NCBI GenBank assembly: GCA_910586215.1
Contig: CAJUGH010000013.1
Coordinates: forward strand, 36,161-100,160
DNA from: an uncultured Acetatifactor sp.
GTDB taxonomy: Bacteria; Bacillota; Clostridia; Lachnospirales; Lachnospiraceae
DNA: 64,000 bases
Direction of reading: 5' to 3'
The notes beneath the pieces are model-generated. The model was given only the letters and a program-made list of their open reading frames with translations, ran no database searches and was not told the DNA's origin. Made by a program: the position numbers and the translations under genes. Shown piece after piece: positions 44,299-52,571 of the stretch; within the stretch, counting starts at the first letter, position 1; each line of letters begins with the position of its first letter.

Positions 44299-45540
44299 AT
44301 GAAAAAGGGATATGCATATTTTTGTGTACAAATGAAACGGGGACGTAAAGTACTTCCCAGACATCTGCTGGTGAACCTGCTGGTATGCGTCTGTATGGGG
44401 GTGCTTGCATTTCTTTTCCTGGAGAGAGGTATCCTGTCGGAGGGCAGACAGAAGTACAGGATCGGCATCGTGGGAAATGTGACAGATACCTACCTGGGAT
44501 TTGGTATATCGGCCCTGCAGTCCCTGGATGATTCCCGCTATGTGATTGATCTGGTGGAGATGTCCGGGAAGGAGGCGGAGCAGGCATTCCACAGGGGAGA
44601 ACTGAATGGAATCGCCTATGTGCCGGACGGTCTGGTGGCAGCAGTGGAAAGTGGTGCCAATGACAAGCCGATCACCTATGTGGTGTCAGAGGGACAGAAA
44701 GGAATTGCCAGTATCGTCATGCAGGAGATTGTGGATGTGGCTTCTGACCTGGTGACCCGCTCCCAGAGCGCCATATTTGCCATGCAGGAGATCCTGGTGG
44801 CCCATGACAGAAGAGACATTCTGCTAAAGGCCACGGAAGACTTGAACTTATACCTAATTGAACTGGTGCTGTCCAGAAGTGGCTTGTGTGAGGTGGAAGA
44901 GCTGGGCATGGCAGATGGCCTGTCTGTTATTACATATTATCTTGGAAGCATCCTGCTCCTGTTTCTGCTGTTGTGTGGTATCAACAACTGCCTCCTGTTC
45001 ACCAGGAGAGCCAGGGAGTTGCCGGGGTTCCTGGCAGCAAAAGGCATCGGGTGCCTGGGACAGACCATGGGGGAGTATCTGGCCTATGTGTTTCTTCTGG
45101 GAATCTGCCTTCTGGAGGTACTGGGGGTGCTGGCCCTGGCAATGGGGAAAGGCGTCTTTTCTGTGCCAGAGTGGCGCCACCAGGAGACAGAGGCTCTCTG
45201 GAGGTTTGGCATGAGTATGTTGCCGGTAGCAGCTATGTTCGGAGCCATGCAATTTCTGTTGTATGAACTGGTAGAGGGGGTTGTGGGCAGTATGCTCCTG
45301 CAGTTTGTGTGTGGGATCAGTATGGGGTACTTGTCAGGTTTTTTTTACCCTCAGGGTTTCTTCCCGGATACCATACAGCACATCGGCAGGCTTCTGCCCA
45401 CAGGGGTTGCACTGGGATATACACATAGCAGTCTGCTGGGGGAATTCTCCTGGGCGGCAACCGGGGGTGTGGTTCTCTACGGGGCAGCATTCCTGGCACT
45501 GGCTGTGGCAGCCAGAAGCTACAGGATACGGAGGGGATAG
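44299..45540 (+). CDS. ABC-2 type permease 1
   Basis: 413 residues. First helix about 22-42, then an extracytoplasmic domain of about 165 residues, then five or six helices in the C-terminal half (ITYYLGSILLLFLLLCGI onward). This is the ABC-2 (YhgE/ABC2_membrane_3) layout. It begins directly after the ATPase stop at 44298, with AACTGTAA before the ATG, so translation is coupled. Confidence 0.88.
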   Translation: MKKGYAYFCVQMKRGRKVLPRHLLVNLLVCVCMGVLAFLFLERGILSEGRQKYRIGIVGNVTDTYLGFGISALQSLDDSRYVIDLVEMSGKEAEQAFHRGELNGIAYVPDGLVAAVESGANDKPITYVVSEGQKGIASIVMQEIVDVASDLVTRSQSAIFAMQEILVAHDRRDILLKATEDLNLYLIELVLSRSGLCEVEELGMADGLSVITYYLGSILLLFLLLCGINNCLLFTRRARELPGFLAAKGIGCLGQTMGEYLAYVFLLGICLLEVLGVLALAMGKGVFSVPEWRHQETEALWRFGMSMLPVAAMFGAMQFLLYELVEGVVGSMLLQFVCGISMGYLSGFFYPQGFFPDTIQHIGRLLPTGVALGYTHSSLLGEFSWAATGGVVLYGAAFLALAVAARSYRIRRG

Positions 45541-45544
45541 CCAT

Positions 45545-46684
45545 ATGATACGAAAAATGGGGATAAGATACATCCTGCTGAACAAGAGGCTGTTCCGAAA
45601 GTATAGTTTCCTGCTGATCCTGTGTCTGGTTCCCCTGCTGGTGGCAGGTATGCGCCTGGCAGCACAGGAGGAGAGTGGTCTGATGCGGGTTGCCTTGTAT
45701 GTGGAGGATCCCGGGGAGGAATTGACAGCAGGAATTCTGGAGAAGCTTGCAGACCGGAGGGGTGTCCTTCATTTTATCCGGTGCAGCAGCGCGCAGGAGG
45801 CCCGGGACATGGTGGCAGAATTCCAGGCAGATGCAGCCTGGATCATTCCCGGGGATCTGCAGGAGAAGCTACAGAACGTGGCCCGGAACCGGCGGATGGA
45901 GGGGGTGGTGACAGTGGTGGAGAGGGAGGACAATGTGTTCCTGGCATTTACCCGTGAGATTCTCAATAACGCGCTGTATCCTGCTTTTTCCTATATGGTA
46001 ACGGAAGATTTTATCTTGCAGGAGGTAGGTCTTTCAGATGTTCCTGCCCGGGAACTGAGACAGGCATATGAGAAATGGCTGGTGGAGGGAAGCCTGTTTC
46101 AGCAGGTCTACCTGGACGGATCCTATATGGAAGAGGAAGAATACAATTACCTGCAGGCTCCTCTTAGGGGACTGCAGGCTGTGTGGCTGGCGTTGTGTGG
46201 GTTTGCGGCATCCCTGTATTTTATGGAGGATGAGAGAAAGGGCATGTTTGACAGGATACCGGTATCGCGCAGGCTGTGGGCAGCATACGGGGTACATGGG
46301 GTAATGCTTCTGGACGGGGTGATCGTTCTCCTGGTGGCCTGCTATCTGGCAGGAGTGTATACCGTATGGTTCAGAGAACTGATCTGCGCACTGGTTTTTG
46401 CCGGTTGTGTGCTGGCCTTCTGTAATCTGATCCGCCTGTTGTGCCGGATTCCGGAACGGCTGGGAACCTGCATTATGATATTGGTGTTGGCCATGCTGGT
46501 GCTGTGCCCGGTATTCGTGTCTGTGGGAAATCTGCGCCTGCTGGGGCATCTGCTGCCGCCTTTTTACTATTTACAGTCTATCCATAGTGACTATTACCTG
46601 TGGGGGATGGCGGGATATACGGGCATATTGCTGGCGCTGTGCAAAGCACTACAGATATGGCAGGGCAGGAGGGCACAGCCATAA
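45545..46684 (+). CDS. ABC-2 type permease 2
   Basis: 379 residues from ATG 45545, four bases after the stop of permease 1 and of the same layout: helix at about 20-38, extracytoplasmic domain of about 170 residues, then helices from LRGLQAVWLALCGFAASLYF onward. The two permeases probably form a heterodimer with the ATPase. The ribosome site (GGAGGGG) lies within the end of the preceding gene. Confidence 0.87.
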   Translation: MIRKMGIRYILLNKRLFRKYSFLLILCLVPLLVAGMRLAAQEESGLMRVALYVEDPGEELTAGILEKLADRRGVLHFIRCSSAQEARDMVAEFQADAAWIIPGDLQEKLQNVARNRRMEGVVTVVEREDNVFLAFTREILNNALYPAFSYMVTEDFILQEVGLSDVPARELRQAYEKWLVEGSLFQQVYLDGSYMEEEEYNYLQAPLRGLQAVWLALCGFAASLYFMEDERKGMFDRIPVSRRLWAAYGVHGVMLLDGVIVLLVACYLAGVYTVWFRELICALVFAGCVLAFCNLIRLLCRIPERLGTCIMILVLAMLVLCPVFVSVGNLRLLGHLLPPFYYLQSIHSDYYLWGMAGYTGILLALCKALQIWQGRRAQP

Positions 46685-46726
46685 GGAAAGAGAAAGTATA
46701 GGATGTAAAAGAGTGGGAAAGACAGG

Positions 46727-46897
46727 ATGGGTTATTGTGACAAATATGGTGCAAAGCTGGAGGAAGGAATGGCATTCTGCACCGGGTGTGGGGCGCAGGT
46801 AAACAAGGAGAACCAGGGAAGGAGCAAGGGGCAGACGATACAGGTGAATGCTGGGCAAATTACAATAACTACAATGGGAGTATCAACGCGTCAATGA
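46727..46897 (+). pseudogene. Degenerate short zinc-ribbon ORF
   Basis: 56 residues: MGYCDKYGAKLEEGMAFCTG then CG. The second cysteine of the first CxxC pair is tyrosine, so only three of the four zinc ligands remain. The frame stops at TGA 46895 in mid linker; a different frame continues with an RHS-like tail (YEYDENGNL, to about 47035). Probably a broken fifth member of the cluster. SD is weak (ACAGG). Confidence 0.5.
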
Positions 46898-47056
46898 ATA
46901 TCAGTATGATGAGGCTGGTACAGAAAGGATGTCGGCACATTACGACTGTGGCAATGGATCCGAAGTGCTGAGGGAAAGATATGAATATGATGAGAATGGG
47001 AATCTGCCAGATAGGGAAGGCAGCATGCCGGGATGAGGCAGACAGGAGGAAGCAGG

Positions 47057-48094
47057 ATGACATGTAAAAATTGTGGAGCCACCCTTGCAGAGGATGCGAT
47101 GTTCTGTGTCAAATGCGGATGCAAAGCAGAGGAGGGAAGGCAGCAGAAGCAGCAGAACACACAGCAGAAAACCCCTGTGCAGGGAAATGCGAAGGCAGGA
47201 CAGAAAAAGCAGAAAGCGGTACATACAGGGATTTCCGTTGTGCTGGGAATCCTGGTGATTGTGCTGGGAATCGGCGCCAGTGCCATTTTCCTGCTGCGCC
47301 ATATGGTGCGTGCGGAGGGAATTGATAATGCCATTGAGGAACTGGAAGTTTCAGAGGCCAGGCTGCGTTTCCTGAAGGGGGACGATTTCCAGGCGCCAAC
47401 TGTGGCAGAACTGATCCAGAACAACATAGACTCTGAGTGGAGGGAGTATCTGACAGACGAGAATCTGGAGAAACTGCTGTCTGAGAAATTTATCAAGAGA
47501 TTTATCGCTGATAAAATCAACGACTATGTAGAGGATCTTCTTAAAAATACAGGAGATGGTATCATTGAGACCAAAGATCTGGAGAAGCTCTTGGACAAGA
47601 ATCGTGATACCATCGCTGAAATGACTTTATTAATCATAGAAGAAGGGGAAGCCCGTTATCTGGCTGAACAGATGGAAGATCTGCTGGAGCAGACGGATCT
47701 CTCCCTGTACCGGGATGAGAACCCGCAGGTATTTAGGCTGATCAGTTTCCTGGGTTCTTATGGGATGGCTGCTTTGTTCCTGGTGCTGGCAGTCCTGGCA
47801 CTTGCAGGGATATTCATCCTGCAGTCCCGGAAAGAAAAAGTGCTGGTATACCTGGGAATCTGTAGTGTGTTGGTAGGTGCGACCAATTTTGCGGCGGGTG
47901 CTATGACGGGATCCCTGGTGACTTTCTTGAACCGCAGCATAGGATTTGGACGCAGTTTCTGGAAAAGTCTTCTTGGCCCGGTGAAGGGTATGGGGATGAT
48001 GCAGGGAAGCATTCTGGTGGTAGCCGGGGTAGTGGCCTGCCTGGCATATGGGCTTCTTCATAAGACAGGCCAGAAAAAAGAAAGGGAAAGCTAA
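47057..48094 (+). CDS. Zinc-ribbon integral membrane protein
   Basis: 345 residues: zinc ribbon CKNCGATLAEDAMFCVKCG (3-21), Gln/Lys-rich linker, helix at about 58-82, an extracytoplasmic helical region (about 83-230), then three more helices to the C-terminus. No known enzyme motif. SD AGGAGGAAG. It ends two bases before the next gene's ATG. Looks like a membrane scaffold or sensor whose ribbon faces the cytoplasm. Confidence 0.8.
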   Translation: MTCKNCGATLAEDAMFCVKCGCKAEEGRQQKQQNTQQKTPVQGNAKAGQKKQKAVHTGISVVLGILVIVLGIGASAIFLLRHMVRAEGIDNAIEELEVSEARLRFLKGDDFQAPTVAELIQNNIDSEWREYLTDENLEKLLSEKFIKRFIADKINDYVEDLLKNTGDGIIETKDLEKLLDKNRDTIAEMTLLIIEEGEARYLAEQMEDLLEQTDLSLYRDENPQVFRLISFLGSYGMAALFLVLAVLALAGIFILQSRKEKVLVYLGICSVLVGATNFAAGAMTGSLVTFLNRSIGFGRSFWKSLLGPVKGMGMMQGSILVVAGVVACLAYGLLHKTGQKKERES

Positions 48095-48096
48095 TC

Positions 48097-49956
48097 ATGG
48101 GACAGTTTTGTGGGAAATGCGGAGGAGAGCTGAAGGAAGGCGCCGCGTTTTGCGGCAAATGTGGTGCATCGATCTCAAAAAGGGCAGATATCCGAGAAGG
48201 AATCCAGACAGATCCGGCCAGTGTGCAGAAGGGCGGTATGGGAGCTGGGGGTGACGGTAAAAGCATGGAAACGGAAGGCATCCATGGAGATAACGGCATC
48301 CAGGATGTCAACGGAAGTGCAAGTGCGGATAAAAGTGTCAGTACAGACGCAAATGCAGGCCAAAATAGAAGCGATGATAAAAGTGTAAATGCAGGTGAAA
48401 AGGAGAAGACGGCTGAAAGCCCGGATGAGGGAAAGCATGCGCCCGAAGGCGGAAAGGGCAGGAAGAAACGCCTGCCTGTCCTTATGGCGGTGTTGCTGCT
48501 TCTGCTGGCAGGAGCGGCTGCCGGTGGCATCTGGTATTTTACCAGCGATGGCTACCAGTACCAGAAGAGCATGAAAATGGCCCAGGCAGCCCTGGAAGAA
48601 GGAGAGTATGGGGAAGCCCTGGAGCATTATGAGGATGCACTTTCCTTTGACGAAACCGTGGTGGAAGTGTATGTGCAAATGGCAGATGTCTATCTGCTGG
48701 GCTGCTCTACGGAGAACGCCAGCGAGCAGTTACAGTATGCCGTGAAAATACTGAAGCGGGGAGTTAAAAGGGTAGAGAGAAAGAAAGATAAGGCCACCCT
48801 GGAGGACAAGCTTCTGGAAGTATACCTGTCCGGGACTGATATCCTGGTGCAGGGCGGTGCGTTTGATGCTGCCAGGGAACTTCTGGTACAAGGGCAGGAA
48901 CAGATGGAAGAATCCGGGGAGGGATCCCTGCTGGATAAGCTGGCAGAAGTATACCTGGCTGAGGCTGAGACCCTCTACCAGGCAGGAAATCCGGAGCAGG
49001 CGCTCCAGGTGCTGACCCAGGGGCAGGAGCGGACAGGCAACGCTGTTCTGGGAGAGAGGATGCAGGAATGGCAGGAGGCTTATGCACAGGCAGCAGAAGA
49101 GGAACAGGACAGCCAGGGGGAAGCCCAGGGAAGTACGGAAGGGGAAGGAAATCTGGCAGAAGGGACGGATCCAGGCAGTAACGGGGATGCAGGGGTGGAA
49201 CCTGCCCCGGAGGAGGTGGATCCGGCGGCTTTGAGACAGGCCAGACTTCTGGAGTTCATCCAGTTTTCCGATAAAAAGTATTTTACCCAGGAAGAGATTG
49301 CATTGTTTGATGTGGATACATGCCGTCTGGCCCGCAATGGAATCTATGCATGGATGGGACGGAAGTTCAAGGACGAAGCCTTGCAGATGTATTTTGCGTC
49401 TTATGACTGGTATGTACCTTCCATAGAACCAGGGGATTTCCAGGAGAGCATGCTGAACGAATACCAGATTGCCAACAGAGATCTGATTGTGGCATATGAG
49501 AAAAGTCTGGAGGGGCAGATACCTGGCATACAGATGAACAATGTGGTGAGTGTCACGGCCAGCTCCGCCCTGTCGGAGCATAACATGACCCATTCCGCGG
49601 AGAGGCTCATTGACGGGGATCCTGCCACAGCCTGGGTGGAGGGGGTATCTGGGCAGGGAACCGGGGAGTCAGTCACATTTACATTTGATGGCATTTACAA
49701 GGTAACAGGTCTGAAGATCCGTGGAGGATATCAGAAGGACGAGAAACGTTACTCAGAGAACTCACGTCCTACAGATATCCGTTTGGAATTCTCCGATGGT
49801 TCCACCCAGTCCGTAACCTTGCAGGATCTGATGCAGGAACAGACAGTATCGTTTTCTGCGCCGGTGAACACAAGCTATGTGACGATTGTAATCGAGTCTG
49901 TTTACGAAGGAAGTAAATATGAGGATACTGCTATCTCGGAGGTGACATTCTATTAA
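48097..49956 (+). CDS. Zinc ribbon - TM - TPR - YARHG - NADase-type glycan-binding protein
   Basis: 619 residues. N-terminal ribbon FCGKCGGELKEGAAFCGKCG (4-23), acidic/Asn linker, one membrane helix (about 131-150), TPR-like helices (about 155-335), a YARHG domain (about 385-470; ARNGIYAWMGRKF is its signature) and a C-terminal galactose-binding-like beta-domain (about 490-619; SAERLIDGDPATAWVEG) of the type annotated as NADase-type glycan-binding. The outer part is built to bind cell-wall or surface glycans. Last gene of the operon, followed by a strong terminator. Confidence 0.88.
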   Translation: MGQFCGKCGGELKEGAAFCGKCGASISKRADIREGIQTDPASVQKGGMGAGGDGKSMETEGIHGDNGIQDVNGSASADKSVSTDANAGQNRSDDKSVNAGEKEKTAESPDEGKHAPEGGKGRKKRLPVLMAVLLLLLAGAAAGGIWYFTSDGYQYQKSMKMAQAALEEGEYGEALEHYEDALSFDETVVEVYVQMADVYLLGCSTENASEQLQYAVKILKRGVKRVERKKDKATLEDKLLEVYLSGTDILVQGGAFDAARELLVQGQEQMEESGEGSLLDKLAEVYLAEAETLYQAGNPEQALQVLTQGQERTGNAVLGERMQEWQEAYAQAAEEEQDSQGEAQGSTEGEGNLAEGTDPGSNGDAGVEPAPEEVDPAALRQARLLEFIQFSDKKYFTQEEIALFDVDTCRLARNGIYAWMGRKFKDEALQMYFASYDWYVPSIEPGDFQESMLNEYQIANRDLIVAYEKSLEGQIPGIQMNNVVSVTASSALSEHNMTHSAERLIDGDPATAWVEGVSGQGTGESVTFTFDGIYKVTGLKIRGGYQKDEKRYSENSRPTDIRLEFSDGSTQSVTLQDLMQEQTVSFSAPVNTSYVTIVIESVYEGSKYEDTAISEVTFY

Positions 49957-49967
49957 ATATTGAAAGG

Positions 49968-50010
49968 GGGAACCCTGGACGTCTATAAGGGCGTCCAGGG
50001 TTCCCTTTTT
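49968..50010 (+). terminator. Strong terminator closing the zinc-ribbon operon
   Basis: A 14-bp stem GGGAACCCTGGACG / CGTCCAGGGTTCCC with TTTTT after it. Confidence 0.95.
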
Positions 50011-50026
50011 ATCAGCAATATCCTGG

Positions 50027-50079
50027 TTGACAGAACTGTCTAACTGTGTTAGACTAAAGGTGTCTAAAGACATTAGACA
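50027..50079 (+). promoter_or_regulatory. Promoter and two BlaI/MecI-type operators
   Basis: TTGACA (50027-50032), 17 nt, TAGACT (50050-50055). Two dyads of one design follow: GTCTAA N5 TTAGAC (50038-50054), covering the -10 box, and TGTCTAA N5 TTAGACA (50061-50079), in the transcribed leader. Centres are 24 bp apart. BlaI-family repressors bind such paired dyads; the gene downstream encodes one, so autorepression is likely. Confidence 0.85.
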
Positions 50080-50197
50080 AAAGAAACGGGGACAGGACAC
50101 GAACAAATGCATTCACAGATACAACAAGGAGACCTGCCAGGGTGGGCAGGAGGTGTTTGATGTCCCGTCAGCCTGCTGAGGGGTTGTTGACTGGTAT

Positions 50198-50228
50198 GTG
50201 CGCTTAAAGCGCACACGGAGGTGTAGAT
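50198..50228 (+). promoter_or_regulatory. RBS-proximal hairpin of blaI-like gene
   Basis: GTGCGCTT / AAGCGCAC stem (50198-50214) directly before ACGGAGGTG and the ATG. Member of the leader-hairpin set, but with a one-base loop instead of CCTCTTT. Confidence 0.45.
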
Positions 50229-50600
50229 ATGGATCCATACAGACTGGGGGACATGGAACAGAAATTTGCGGATCTGATCTGGGAGAAGGCCCCGGTGGGT
50301 TCCGGAGAGCTGGCAAAGCTGTGCGAGAAGGTTTTTGCCTGGAAGCGGACCACCACGTATACCATGCTGAAGCGCTTGTGCGACAGGAAACTGTTTGCCA
50401 ATAACAGCGGTGTGGTGGAGGTACTTATGACCCGGGAGGAATTCCAGGCGGCCCAGGGGGAACAGTTTATCAATGATACGTTCGGGGGTTCCCTGCCCCG
50501 GTTCCTAACGGCTTTTTCCAGGAGGAAGAAGCTTGGTGACAGGGAAATAGCGGAACTGAAAAAACTGATTGATGCATACGAGGAGGAAAGCCATGGGTGA
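50229..50600 (+). CDS. BlaI/MecI-family transcriptional repressor
   Basis: 123 residues, normal for BlaI/MecI. Winged-helix DNA-binding domain (about 5-75): EQKFADLIWEKAPVGSGEL and KRTTTYTMLKRLCDRKL are family signatures. The C-terminal dimerisation helix carries the NDTFGGSLPRFLTAF region where cleavage occurs in MecI and BlaI. ATG 50229 with GGAGGTG. Controlled by its own operators 150-190 nt upstream. It overlaps the M56 gene by eight bases (ATGGGTGA). Confidence 0.94.
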   Translation: MDPYRLGDMEQKFADLIWEKAPVGSGELAKLCEKVFAWKRTTTYTMLKRLCDRKLFANNSGVVEVLMTREEFQAAQGEQFINDTFGGSLPRFLTAFSRRKKLGDREIAELKKLIDAYEEESHG

Positions 50601-52203
50601 ACAGGTTTTTATAAAGGTGCTGAACATGAGTCTGACCGGCAGCTTTGTGATTCTGGCAGTGCTGGTGATGCGGCTTTTCCTGCAGAGGGTACCGCGGATT
50701 TTTTCCTACTGTCTATGGGGAGTGGTGCTCTTCAGGCTGCTGTGCCCTGTTTCCTTTACAGCAGGTTTTTCCCTGCTGGGAGTGCTGGAACAGTCTGTCC
50801 CCTCCCAGGGATGGATGGCATACATCCCGGAGGAACTGGCCCTGGCGGGCGGGCAGACAGAGCTACAGGAGGACGCAGGGGGCACTCTTCTGGTAGAGGG
50901 GACAGATAACAGGGAAGGAACTGACATGGGGAAGGACGGGCTGGCAGCCACTTCGATCTGGGAGAAGATCTTCCTGCCAGGGAATGGGACAAATGTAGTC
51001 CTCTGGGCAGGTTTCAGGATCTGGCTTCTGGGGATCTGCGGTATGGCAGGCTACAGTCTGCTGGCTCTGGCAGGGCTGAAGCGAAAGCTGCGGGGAGCCA
51101 GGCGCGAAGGCCGGGAGTTCTATGTGACAAAAGAGGTGTCCACGCCTTTTGTCATGGGGCTGGTCAGTCCCCGGATCTATCTGCCAGAGGGGCTTGGGGA
51201 GAGGGAGAGATCCTATGTACTGCTCCATGAGCAGATCCACATCAGACGCAGGGACCATGTGGTGAAGATACTGGCTTTCCTGGCGCTATGCATCCACTGG
51301 TTCAATCCTTTGGCATGGGTGGCTTTCTTCCTTAGCGAGAAGGACATGGAGATGTCCTGTGATGAGGCTGTAATTCGCAGAACCGGCAGTGATGTGAAGA
51401 AAGCATATACGGCCTCCCTGCTGGGCATGGCCACAGGGAGGCATATGGTGAGCGGCGTACCCCTGGCCTTCGGGGAAGGAAATACAGGTAGCCGTATACG
51501 GAATGTGCTCCGGTACAAGAAGCCTGCTGCCCTGGCAGTAGCAGTAGCGGCTATTTGCTGTGTGGTGGTGGCCATGGTACTGCTGGCCAACCCGGCGAAG
51601 ACCCGGGAGGAGAAAATACAGGAAGTGTATTATGGGGTGGTCTCAGATATCCTAATAGGGGAAAATGCCCAGAGGGTGGTTCAGATTCCCGGGTGGTGGG
51701 ATGAGGCAGATATTCCGGAGGCGGATAGTATTTCGACCTATTTTGAGAGAGAAGAGCAGGAACTTCTGCCAGGTGATATGGTGCAGATCACATTTCCTGC
51801 GGGAGAGGAAGTAATGGTGATGGAAACCTGGCCGGTGAGGTTTGCACAGAAGGCAGAGAGCATTGTGGTCATGTGGAGCGGCTGTTTCCTGGAACATCTG
51901 GAAGGTGATACCTATCGCTTTACGTTTCCGGCAGGTGTGGTTCCCGGATATGAGACGGCAGGAGCGGGGGACAAATTGTCTATATACTGGGAGAAGGGAG
52001 ATCCGGAATATCCTGCCTATTTCTCTCAGGTGCCGGAAGGGGAGGACTCCGTTCTTCTGGTGGAAACCACGATTCTGGAGACAGGAGAGCACCAGGATGG
52101 CACAAAGGTATTGACGGTGGAACTGTCTGCTACCCAGCTACAGCAGGTATTTCAAGGATTTGGCATGCACATCCGCTTCGAACTGGAAAAGGCACCCAAC
52201 TAG
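50593..52203 (+). CDS. M56-family (BlaR1/MecR1-like) membrane metalloprotease
   Basis: 536 residues. Helices at the N-terminus, then the cytoplasmic zinc protease HEQIH (212-216) with the downstream ligand EMSCDEAVI, then another helix at about 313-335 (ALAVAVAAICCVVVAMVLL). The last 200 residues are extracytoplasmic but are not the penicillin-binding domain of BlaR1; I see no SxxK or KTG set there. The usual mechanism is that the sensor is activated and the protease cleaves BlaI. Here the signal is unknown. The start at 50593 is inside the blaI end, so production is coupled. Confidence 0.9.
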   Translation: MGEQVFIKVLNMSLTGSFVILAVLVMRLFLQRVPRIFSYCLWGVVLFRLLCPVSFTAGFSLLGVLEQSVPSQGWMAYIPEELALAGGQTELQEDAGGTLLVEGTDNREGTDMGKDGLAATSIWEKIFLPGNGTNVVLWAGFRIWLLGICGMAGYSLLALAGLKRKLRGARREGREFYVTKEVSTPFVMGLVSPRIYLPEGLGERERSYVLLHEQIHIRRRDHVVKILAFLALCIHWFNPLAWVAFFLSEKDMEMSCDEAVIRRTGSDVKKAYTASLLGMATGRHMVSGVPLAFGEGNTGSRIRNVLRYKKPAALAVAVAAICCVVVAMVLLANPAKTREEKIQEVYYGVVSDILIGENAQRVVQIPGWWDEADIPEADSISTYFEREEQELLPGDMVQITFPAGEEVMVMETWPVRFAQKAESIVVMWSGCFLEHLEGDTYRFTFPAGVVPGYETAGAGDKLSIYWEKGDPEYPAYFSQVPEGEDSVLLVETTILETGEHQDGTKVLTVELSATQLQQVFQGFGMHIRFELEKAPN

Positions 52204-52234
52204 TACACCGGCCAGATGCATAGGATGGACCAGT

Positions 52235-52260
52235 AAGGCAGGGAACTCCCTGCCTTTTGG
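52235..52260 (+). terminator. Probable terminator of the blaI-M56 operon
   Basis: AAGGCAGGG, loop AACT, CCCTGCCTT, then TTGG; the T-tail is short. Confidence 0.6.
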
Positions 52261-52350
52261 TGTGGAAAAGGTTCGTGGGTTTTTAGACAGAAAGGGTTGA
52301 AAAACGGGAAAGTATGAAGTATATTTAATAAGTGATTCTTTTTTTGCGCA

Positions 52351-52458
52351 ATTTATACTGCTTAACGATTTCACTTGCCGTGAAACCAGACTGCATAACG
52401 CTGACTGGCTCAATCGCATGATTACATTAGGCAGTATTCAGCGTTATGCAGTATAAAT
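52351..52458 (+). repeat. Long hairpin with two alternative left arms before argF
   Basis: ACTGCATAACGCTGA (52390-52404) is perfectly complementary to 52438-52452. A further left arm, ATTTATACTGC (52351-52361), is perfectly complementary to 52448-52458, which overlaps the same right strand, so the two foldings are mutually exclusive. Confidence 0.65.
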
Positions 52459-52571
52459 GTGTAAGGCAACAAGACAGCATATGGGCAGGATTCCCCCAGG
52501 CAGCCGGACGGGGCTGTGTCTGGTATAGAGGGCAGCCTGTAGCAGGGATCTGGGAAAGGCGGTATGGATAG

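Larger units (their letters stand above)
52204..52571 (+). other. M56-argF gap: terminator and long hairpin
   Basis: Terminator-like stem at 52235-52260, a long inverted repeat at 52351-52458, and a 110-nt argF leader. No gene or TATAAT promoter found; argF expression signals are unclear. Confidence 0.4.

Noticed and set aside
50593..52203. Beta-lactam receptor BlaR1
   Set aside because: No penicillin-binding motifs in the outer domain and no beta-lactamase gene nearby.
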